A stretch of DNA of 64,000 bases from Bifidobacterium mellis (GTDB lineage Bacteria; Actinomycetota; Actinomycetes; Actinomycetales; Bifidobacteriaceae): assembly GCF_000967265.1 (NCBI RefSeq), contig NZ_KQ033885.1:124001-188000 (forward strand). Direction: 5' to 3'. A program made the translations under genes and the position numbers. The notes below the pieces were generated by a model that was not told the origin of the DNA, searched no databases, and saw only the letters and a list, made by a program, of their open reading frames with translations. Shown here one piece after another: positions 40,875-48,292 of this stretch (position 1 is the first letter of the stretch; the number at the start of each line of letters is the position of its first letter).

Positions 40875-41495
40875 TTAGTCGTTGCTGGAGGAAAGCAGAC
40901 GAATGCCTGCTTGGGCCATGGCCTTTCGAGCCTCAACGCCCTGATCCTCGCTGACCGGGACAGTCAGATCCTCGAAGACCGTGACCCGGTAACCCAGTTT
41001 CGCGGCATCCAGGGCTGTCTCTTTGACGCAGTGGGATTCGGCGATGCCGACTACGTCCACCTGGTTGACGCCAGCTTGCGCCAGGGCATCGGCCAAGGTG
41101 ACTCCAGATGCTTTGGCCGCAGCGAACTCCTGCCTGCTCTGGATTTTATCGGTGTTGTCTTCGATGCCTTCGAATCCGGAGTAGGCGGCTGAATACTGGC
41201 CCTTTTTGAAGTGATGGGTGATGCCCAACTCCCGGATTTTGGAATGAAGCTCCGCCTCAGGTGATCCGGCCACGCCGTGCTTGGGCCAGGTGTCCACGAA
41301 ATCCGGGTGGTCGGACCAATGAGACCCGGGTTCGATGTGCCAATCCTGGGTGGTGGCCATGTAGGCGTAGTCCTCGGCATGATTGTGGACATAGTCGGCG
41401 ATTTTGCCGGCCGTGGCGTTGCCTCCCTTGACTCCGAGTTCCCCTCCTTCGCAGAAGGTCGGTTGAACATCCACGACGATTAAAGCCTTGGACAT
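40875..41495 (-). CDS. pncA: Nicotinamidase/isochorismatase-family hydrolase
   Basis: 206 residues. ATG 41495 has GGGAGTGATTACC in front. Asp in IVVDVQ near residue 9, Lys in HHFKKGQY near 100 and Cys in ESHCVKETA near 155 form the Asp-Lys-Cys triad of nicotinamidases. DWHIEPGSHWSDHP near 50 supplies the metal-site residues. The enzyme hydrolyses nicotinamide to nicotinate for NAD salvage (and pyrazinamide in mycobacteria). It is cytoplasmic and monocistronic. The length fits the family; the nicotinamidase assignment over a generic isochorismatase is good because of the DWH metal motif. Confidence 0.88.
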   Translation of the reverse strand: MSKALIVVDVQPTFCEGGELGVKGGNATAGKIADYVHNHAEDYAYMATTQDWHIEPGSHWSDHPDFVDTWPKHGVAGSPEAELHSKIRELGITHHFKKGQYSAAYSGFEGIEDNTDKIQSRQEFAAAKASGVTLADALAQAGVNQVDVVGIAESHCVKETALDAAKLGYRVTVFEDLTVPVSEDQGVEARKAMAQAGIRLLSSSND

Positions 41496-41690
41496 GGTAA
41501 TCACTCCCTTGGTCGATGCTGACGGTAGGTAGAGGAAATACCGGTTGAAGCTCCTCGATCATTTCTTCTTACGTATTAGTTTAATTCTCGCAGGTGAGTC
41601 GGTCCTCCAGGTTGAGTGCATGTGGACAAATGTGGCGGCGGATCAGCATCTTGCGCACAAGACGATAAGACAAGTAGCGAAGGAGGACAA

Positions 41691-41777
41691 ATGTGGTTGC
41701 GCGAGGCGGATTCATACGGACTTTTGGGGTGTTTACTTGGTAGTCTAAGTGCCAGGATTGTACGGAGTTATAGCTGA
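41691..41777 (+). CDS. Possible 28-residue peptide in the pncA-GNAT intergenic region
   Basis: ATG 41691 is preceded by AAGGAGGACAA, an almost ideal Shine-Dalgarno at ideal spacing, and opens a 28-codon frame ending at TGA 41777. The peptide has a short hydrophobic middle (YGLLGCLLGSL) and Arg near both ends. It lies 66 bp before the GNAT gene and could be a leader peptide or a chance ORF. The rest of the 41496-41843 gap shows nothing I can support. Confidence 0.3.
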   Translation: MWLREADSYGLLGCLLGSLSARIVRSYS

Positions 41778-41843
41778 TGCTTCTGGGGCTACCTCTTTCG
41801 TACGTGACAGAGCGGGCATCGTTCCAAGGGAGGAGATGCGGGT

Positions 41844-42614
41844 GTGAGGATCAATGAGTTTGGGCAACCTATTGGTGATGCGATTTCGTTTCCCGGGGCC
41901 ATTACGCCGGATCCTGTCATCTTGACTGGCAGTACTGTTCTGGCAGTGCCCTTGGACGGCAACCAGGGTGATGCCTTCTATGAACGGATTTTCAGTCCAG
42001 AATGCGACAAAGCCATCATGACCTATAGCACTCACGATCTCTACCCTGATAGACCATCATTCGACTCAGGGTTCGAATCCATGATTGAAAGTCGCAATCC
42101 TCTCTTCTTTGCTATTCTCCGCAATCCGTCTGCACATGGACTCAGTGTCGGTCAGTCTGCAGATGGAAAGGATGCGGATATACGGAAGCATGTGAAGCTT
42201 CTCGATTCGTCGGATCTGTTGGGCATGTATGCCTTGCAGCGGATAAGGTCCGACGTGGGAAGCATTGAGATGGGGCACGTTATCTATACCCATGAGTTGC
42301 AGAGAAGCAGGCAGGCTACCGAGGCCCAGTATCTGATGGCTAGGCATGTCTTCGAGGACTTGGGCTATCGCCGATACGAGTGGAAGTGCGACAGCCTCAA
42401 CGCGCCCTCACGGGCGGCAGCGCTGAGGCTGGGATTCAAGGCTGAAGGCCGGTTCAGGAACGATATGGTCTACAAGGGCCGTACTCGGGATACGGATTGG
42501 TTTTCCATATTGGACAGCGAATGGCCGGCAGTGAAAGAGCGGTTGGAGACCTGGCTGGATGATGACAATTTCGATCAGCAGGGCAGGCAGAAGCGCCGTC
42601 TGCAAGATTGCTGA
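41844..42614 (+). CDS. GNAT-family N-acetyltransferase (RimJ/RimL-like)
   Basis: 256 residues from GTG 41844, with GGGAGGAGATGCGG just upstream. The start PIGDAISFPGAITPDPVILTG is the typical lead-in of a GNAT subfamily common in actinobacteria and fungi. The acetyl-CoA fold shows IEMGHVIYTHELQRSRQATEAQYLM near residue 140 (strand 4 and the pyrophosphate loop, with R/Q-x-x-A) and NAPSRAAALRLGFKAEGRFR near 188. It acetylates an amino group on an unknown small molecule or protein N-terminus. It is monocistronic and converges with the decayed UvrA-like gene. Confidence 0.85.
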   Translation: MRINEFGQPIGDAISFPGAITPDPVILTGSTVLAVPLDGNQGDAFYERIFSPECDKAIMTYSTHDLYPDRPSFDSGFESMIESRNPLFFAILRNPSAHGLSVGQSADGKDADIRKHVKLLDSSDLLGMYALQRIRSDVGSIEMGHVIYTHELQRSRQATEAQYLMARHVFEDLGYRRYEWKCDSLNAPSRAAALRLGFKAEGRFRNDMVYKGRTRDTDWFSILDSEWPAVKERLETWLDDDNFDQQGRQKRRLQDC

Positions 42615-42646
42615 ACTATTGCTGATCTGACTGCAACCCCTTATGG

Positions 42647-44774
42647 TTACACTGTGGCATCTTTGAAAAAGCCGAAATAGGCATTCATGGCTCGGGCTGT
42701 AGGAGTGTCATTGCGGCGCATCAGCGCAAGCGGAGTTCCTTCAAATAGCACTTTTCCGCCCGCGCTTCCGGCTCCCGGGCCCATATCGATCACCCAGTCG
42801 GTCTGGCCGATGAAGCGCAGGTTATGTTCTATGACGATGATAGTGAGTCCTTTGTTGGTGATGAGTTTACGTAGGAGCGCAATCTGCTGCAGGATATTGG
42901 ATTCATGCAGGCCGCTGGTAGGCTCATTCAAAATCAGGGTCTCATAAATTCCTTCCTTGAGTAGTCTGGCCAGCTTGAGGCGTTGCAGCTCACCGCCCGA
43001 GAGCATATCAAGAGCCTGCCCAACGGATAGGTAAGACAGACCCACATCCTCCAGGGCCTTCATAGCTGGCCCCAGCACTTCACGATATTGGTGCATAGCC
43101 TCGCTGGCAGTCAGTTTCAGCACCTGGGCGATGCTGAGACCACGGTATCTGGCAGACAAGGTCTGCGTTGATTACCTGGTTCCATGGCAGCTTTCGCAGA
43201 TAGTGCTGGTGTCGCCCATGTAGGCAATATCCAGGGTGACGACCCCCTTGCCCTTGCAGACCGGACAGGCTCCAGCAGCGTTGAATGAGAAGAGCGAGGG
43301 GGACTCGCCTGTGGCCTTGGCAAAGGCCTTGCGCAGCGGGTCGAAGACACCCAAGTAGGTCAACAGGTTGGAGCGTCCGCTGGTCTTGATTGGATTCTGA
43401 TCCAGGAGTAAGGCCTCATGTTGAGCCATGAAGCCTTCCTTAATAAGGGTGCTCTTACCTGAGCCGGCCACCCCGGTCACCACAGTCAGCATTTGCCGGG
43501 GTATCTTGGCGTGGGCTTCTCTGACGTTGTGGGCAGTGACCTTGTCTATTGTATAGAAGCCATGCGAAGGCACCGATGGTTCATTTACCACGCCTGGATC
43601 TGCCAGGGCTCTGCCAGTTGCTGTGCCGCTTCTCAGCAGAGACTGATAGTTCCCTTCAAATACGATCCGTCCGCCTTCACTGCCTGCCCCTGGCCCCATG
43701 TCGACGATATGGTCCGCAATGGCGATGAGCTAGGGGTCATGATCCACGATCACTACCGTATTGCCCCTGTCTCGCAAGCCTTCAAAGATTTTCTTGATCC
43801 CAGTCAGGTCATGGGGGTGCAAGCCAACGCTTGGCTATCTTGCGCATTAGGTCCTGCAGAATGGTCTCAGCCTGATTGTCATGAATCTTTCCAAGCCATT
43901 CCTGGAGGTCTGCCACGCTCATGGCGGAGCAGTCAGCTATGTTCAGTCCGCGGATCCTGGCTGAGCGCACCTTGGCGTTGACTCTGGCCCCCTGGCAGTC
44001 GGGGTACTGGGTGATTCGCGTAACCTCCTCCAGCTCATGCTGGTACTTGTCGTTGCTCTGGTTGATGAAGGTCTTGGTGATCCTGGGCACCAATCCCTCA
44101 TACATGGCTGTCTTGTGCCAGTTGGGGCCAAGGTGTGCCGGTTTTTGCCTCTTGCCGTAGAGCAGGAAGTCGAGGGCATCTCTGTCCCACTCCTGTAGAG
44201 GCAGGTCGTTGTCAAAATAACCTGAATCCGTATACCTGGTCAGCCTCCAGCCGCCTGGCTGGAAGGTGGGAAAGTAGATGGCTCCCTGGTTCAGCGAGAG
44301 ATCCATGTTGAGCAGGCGATCAAGCACCAGAGTGCACACAGTTCCGAGTCCCTGGCAGATCGGGCACATCCCCGCAGGATTGTTGAAGGAATATGTCATG
44401 GAGTACCCGATGAAGGGCTGGGCTATACGGGAGAACAGCAGGCATAGGACGGTGTAGATATCGGTGTAGGTACCCACGGTCGAGCGGGCATTGCCCGAGA
44501 GCCGCTTCTGGGTGACGACAATGGAGAAGGGCAGGTTATCGATGCGGGCGACTTCCGCGGGCTCATACTTGGGCAGGAGCTGCTGGATATAGGAGCTATA
44601 GCTGCGGTTCATCATGCGCTGTGACTCGGCTGCCAGCGTGGAAAACACGAGGGACGACTTACCTGAACCTGACATGCCGGTGACCACGGTGATGGCCCGT
44701 TTGGGTATGGACAGCGAGACTTGTTGGAGGTTGTGTGTGGAGGCTCGGTCAATAAGGATGGATTCCGTCCTCAT
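42647..44774 (-). pseudogene. UvrA-like ABC ATPase (UvrA paralogue), multiply disrupted
   Basis: UvrA-type sequence is spread over three frame segments. 44774-43809 holds Walker A (GMSGSGKSS) and a zinc-finger-like CPICQGLG. 43825-43172 resumes at GLHPHDLTG and includes a second Walker A (GVAGSGKST) and CPVCKGKG. 43171-42647 has the second signature LSGGELQRLKLARLL and Walker B (LILNEPTSGLH). Lesions: loss of the first signature/Walker B region with a frameshift near 43820, TAG at 43730-43732 in DHDP-stop-LIAIADH, and TAA at 43172-43174 where relatives have Tyr in CHGxRY. Such short UvrA paralogues beside MarR genes are associated with drug or DNA-damage resistance. It is almost certainly non-functional. 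The upstream marR is broken too. Confidence 0.85.
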
Positions 44775-45169
44775 CAGGCGACCCGCTCCTGGCGCAGCTT
44801 GGCGATGAGCCTGTTGGCAAGAGCAGTGAACTCTTCCTGCTCGTCTTCGGACCAGATCTGTCTGGCGTCTTCCTCAAGGGTCTTATGCTGTTGATCGATG
44901 ATGGCGAGCATGTCCCGACCGTCCTGGGTCAGGCTGGTCTCCAGCTCTCGCCGGTCACGAGTATCGGGCGTCTGTCTGATGTATCCGAGATCGCGCAGCG
45001 TGCTCAGGTTCTTGGAGACCTTGGATCGGCTCATACCAAGTCGCTGACCAATCTATGAGGGCCTGAAGGCTCCAGTACGCAAAACAGTGAGGATATCGAA
45101 CTGTTGCCAGGTGATGTCTCCTGGGTTGACCCTATTACGCTCTGCTACGAATTCGCACTGCAGATACAT
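44774..45169 (-). pseudogene. MarR-family regulator with in-frame TAG
   Basis: The frame from ATG 45169 encodes MYLQCEFVAERNR, DITWQQFDILTVLRTG and then RPS, a TAG at 45053-45055, and on to IGQRLGMSRSKVSKNLSTL (recognition helix) and a full C-terminal helix to 44774. A GAG-to-TAG change in the first HTH helix would explain the stop. The residual frame from ATG 45034 would make an 86-residue fragment without the complete winged helix. The stop overlaps the UvrA-like start by one base, so the two formed an operon that has decayed as a whole. Confidence 0.8.
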
Positions 45170-45748
45170 GAGAGCGTTATAAAGGGAAGAGGATTTATTT
45201 GATTTTATAATGGAAACTATATCATATTGGAAATTATCTATTGCTCAGGTAGTTACCTGTGCCCCGGCTTCGTGCTTGTCTGACTGTATCGGACCGGTGA
45301 AGTCAGATCGCTGGAGGATTAATATTTGCCTTGTTTTGTTGCAATATAGCAAGATGTTTCATCGACCGCTCAGCCGGACCTTTTGGTGCTAAGGACCTCT
45401 TCCCTGTAGCCATTGTTGCTTGCAAGGGCTCATGCATGAAAATAGGCGTGCGCCTGCCTGGTAGATTCCTTGATGCGGTTCGGCGATTCTCCATATCAGT
45501 CGTCCCAAGGTGAGAGAAGCGTACTGATTAAAGGTCTGTGATTTGTTGACAGCAGTAGTGAAATGAGGTATCGACTTATCGGCATATCAGTATTGCTTAG
45601 CTAGTCGGCTATGAAGTACGGCGATTCTGATACCTAGGTTCTACATAAGCCTTCATGCTTACAGGTCGGAGAGGCTGAGCCATGGCTCTTTTGCTCGAGT
45701 TTCCATGTATCAAGAACATTGTTGGGCGAGTGTTTGCATTTCCTTGAT
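45170..45748. other. Gene-free intergenic stretch with small palindromes
   Basis: About 580 bp of AT-richer DNA between two MarR units. I see no supported gene. CAGGTA-GT-TACCTG (45246-45259) is an inverted repeat with 6-base arms. Two near-direct repeats TGGAAACTAT and TGGAAATTAT lie at about 45211-45236, upstream of the broken marR and possibly its old operator region. Confidence 0.35.
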
Positions 45749-45792
45749 TTGACAGCATGTCTTTCTTCGCTAATAATGTAGCATGCTACATT
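45749..45792 (+). promoter_or_regulatory. Promoter and palindromic MarR operator
   Basis: TTGACA (45749-45754) and AATAAT (45772-45777; or TAATAA at 45771) are spaced 16-17 bases. A perfect 18-bp palindrome AATGTAGCATGCTACATT (45775-45792) overlaps the -10 and start region, ~19 bp before the marR start codon. This is the expected position for an autorepression operator controlling the marR-efflux pair. Confidence 0.8.
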
Positions 45793-45810
45793 TTAGAGAG
45801 GCGGTATCTT

Positions 45811-46260
45811 TTGGAGCTCTCGGAGAAGCGGCCAGAGGGGCTGGTCAAAATAGCCAACACCCTGCTGGAAAAGCACATGAATGAGTGTGTGCGGAACATC
45901 TTTCCCAATCTGACTGGTCCCCAATTCGTCATGGTCTATTACCTGTATGAGCATGAGGGCCTGGAGGTGACGCAGAAGACGGTGGGCGACAGGTTCCGTT
46001 TGAGCCATCCCACGGTTCGGGGAGTTGTCAAACGGCTGGTCAAGGCAGGATGGCTGACGGCAAAGCCACAGACTGATGACCGACGTCAGATGGTTCTTGA
46101 GCTTACCAGACATGCGCGCAAGGAGCTGAACGCCCACCAGGTCGAGATCCGGCATGTATTGGAGGCCACGGGCAAGCTTGCCTTGAAAGGGTTCGATGAG
46201 CGGGAGAGCAGACAGCTGGTCGGCTACCTGGAACGGATCATTAGAAATATGGAATCCTGA
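45811..46260 (+). CDS. MarR-family transcriptional regulator
   Basis: 149 residues from TTG 45811, preceded by AGAGAGGCGG. An in-frame ATG at 45757 lies inside the promoter and cannot be the start. Winged helix: GPQFVMVYYLYEHE near residue 38, VGDRFRLSHPTVRGVVKRLVKAGWL near 60 and the wing with DDRRQM near 94; dimerisation helices flank it. It probably represses its own gene and the downstream efflux pump from the 18-bp palindrome, with release by a toxic ligand. The regulator frame is intact although the pump is frameshifted, so any remaining function would be on other targets. Confidence 0.85.
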   Translation: MELSEKRPEGLVKIANTLLEKHMNECVRNIFPNLTGPQFVMVYYLYEHEGLEVTQKTVGDRFRLSHPTVRGVVKRLVKAGWLTAKPQTDDRRQMVLELTRHARKELNAHQVEIRHVLEATGKLALKGFDERESRQLVGYLERIIRNMES

Positions 46261-46323
46261 TCTGTTTTTAGTCGGAGCATGCAGGCTTTGGACCGAGCCG
46301 GTGAAGGACGGGGAGGATGCGGT

Positions 46324-47756
46324 ATGAATAAGGATGGCGGCAAGGGGAAAGGCAGCAAAGGCGGGACTAGGGGAAGTCGTACTGCGATGATGGGCACGCT
46401 TTTGGCAGGGGCCTTCCTGGCCCTGATGGCGGAGACTTTCCTTAACAATGCTCTGCCAACCATTATGGCGGAATTCCATGTGTCCCAATCCACCGCACAA
46501 TGGCTGAGCACCTCCTATCTGCTGGTGGTGGGGCTGATGATACCTGTATCGGCTTGGGTATTTTCCAACTTCCGGTCCAAGCACACCTTCATGGCCATGA
46601 TGGCTATTTTCCTGACGGGCTCCCTGGTCTGTGTCTTCTGCAAAGGGCATTTCCCGCTGCTGTTGGCGGGCAGAATCATTCAGGCCGTGGCCGCTGGATC
46701 GTTGATGCCTTTCATTCAGAATGTGGTACTGCTGCTTTTCCCGCCGGATAGGCGCGGTGTGGCCCTGGGCGTGGTGGGCCTGGTGGTGGCCTTGGGTCCC
46801 ACGGTTGGCCCCACGCTCTCGGGGTTTGTTTTGGAGCACTGGTCCTGGAGGGCCTTGTTTGTGCTGCTTGCTGCCTTGAGCGCCGCGATCCTGGTGGCGT
46901 CGTTTTTCCTGGTCTATACGGTCAACCATCGGGTGAGAACCCGGCTGGACGTGCCTTCCGTGGTTTATTCCTGCCTGGGTTTGGGCTCATTCTGTACGCC
47001 CTGTTCGCCATTGGAGACGCGGGTGGTGCGTCAGTGCTTGACCTGGGATTGCTGCTTGCTGGCGTGCTGGTCGTAATCCTGTTCTGCCGACGCCAGCTGC
47101 GTCTGGAGTCTCCGCTGGTGAATTTGCGTGTCTTCACGAACGCTACTTTCAACCTGACCAGTCTGCTGAGCACCCTGAGCAACATTGCCATGGTCGGGGT
47201 AGAGCTGGTACTTCCCCTGTACCTCCAGAATACGCGCGGGTCAAGCGCACTCACCTCTGGTCTGGTCATGCTGCCAGGAGCCATTGTCATGGGCATATTC
47301 AACCCCCTCTCTGGTCTGATCTATCAAAGAATCGGAGCGAGGAAGATTTCCCTTTTGGGGTACACGGTGCTGCTTGCCGGAACCTTGCCGATGATATGGT
47401 TCGGCACTACTACCAGTCTTATCGTAATCGCCTCCTGCTATGCTCTGCGCTTGGCAGGAGTGGCGCTGGTCATGATGACCACCTTCACCGAGGGCATCAA
47501 CGCACTGCCCGCAGAACTCACGGCCCATGGCAACGCGGCTGCCTCGACTGTCCGCCAGGTGGGCGGCTCGCTGGGTACGGCCGCAGCCATGATGATTGTC
47601 ACCATCGGCGCTCAGCGCGGCAGTCTCAGCGGAGCCACGCCAGCCCAGGCTCTCGACCAGGGCTACCAATGGGCCTTCATCTTCCTTATGCTCGTAGCCC
47701 TAATCGGCCTGTGTGCCTCGCTTTTCCTTAAGCGGCATAAAACTGAGAATGAGTAA
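46324..47756 (+). pseudogene. MFS DHA2 drug efflux transporter with single-base frameshift
   Basis: ATG 46324 follows GGGGAGGATGCGGT. The first frame gives helices 1-6 of a DHA2 pump (NNALPTIMAEF, GRIIQAVAAGSLMPFIQN, GPTVGPTLSGFVLEHWSWR) up to SCLGLG at about 46981, then goes out of frame and ends at 47076. The correct continuation (LILYALFAIGDAGG, then VLDLGLLLAG and helices to KRHKTENE) is in the next frame and reaches TAA 47756. The join lies at TTTGGGCTC near 46981-46985, consistent with loss of one G from a GGGG run. Full length would be ~477 residues. The pump is inactive unless frameshifting occurs or the base loss is an assembly error. It is co-transcribed with the intact marR. Confidence 0.85.
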
Positions 47757-48130
47757 GAAAGATATCTTTTCGCTTTCAAAGCAGGGGCCATTGCTGACAG
47801 CGATTGGCTCATAATGCCAACGAGCAGAGGGATACATGCATGGGTCATAATTTGATACTTAAAACTGTCGGAAACGCCAACTGCATAAGGCGAGCATGAT
47901 TCTAGATTGACAAAGTGAACCTTCGCTGCCGGTCGATACAAGGATTGAGAAATTTATTGCATGCCCTAGATACGCGTGCATAAGAGACGATGATAATAGA
48001 GGAATTACCTTATCCAGCATCTCTTGTGGCATTTGCAGCCTTTCTTATCTAAACTGCTTCCCGAGCGCAGGCCAACACCAGCCGGGAAAGCTCTAGCCAT
48101 AGGAGATACTGGAATCCATCGAGCTAGACA
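47757..48130. other. AT-richer intergenic stretch, no supported gene
   Basis: About 370 bp between the broken pump and the small ORF. No gene or clear terminator is seen. A TTGACA at about 47908 could be a -35 element for the downstream pair, but no well-spaced -10 follows. Confidence 0.3.
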
Positions 48131-48292
48131 ATGTTGCGGACGCAGAAAACGACTATCGTGCAGGACGAAGCCAGAAATTCGACAAGGACGAGAAAAGCGC
48201 TGGTTGACTGTTTGCGGGCACTTCATTTGCTGTTTTATTCTGGCTATATTGTTTTGTTCCTGCGCGCACTGTGGAAGGAGAGGGACGGATGA
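48131..48292 (+). CDS. Putative 53-residue membrane peptide coupled to the next gene
   Basis: ATG 48131 opens 53 codons that end at TGA 48292; this stop overlaps the ATG of the next gene (ATGA), the classical sign of translational coupling. A TAG lies two codons upstream of the ATG, so the frame cannot be longer. The first half is polar and basic (NSTRTRK); the second is a membrane helix (LRALHLLFYSGYIVLFLRALW) with a charged end (KERDG). The Shine-Dalgarno is weak. If real, it is a single-pass membrane partner or a leader controlling the 808-residue protein. It could also be a chance ORF, since the next gene has its own GGAGAGGG site inside this frame. Confidence 0.4.
   Translation: MLRTQKTTIVQDEARNSTRTRKALVDCLRALHLLFYSGYIVLFLRALWKERDG

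Noticed and set aside
45793-46929. 378-codon minus-strand ORF
   Set aside because: It is antisense to marR and the efflux pump, has a composition typical of antisense GC-rich frames, and no ribosome site.
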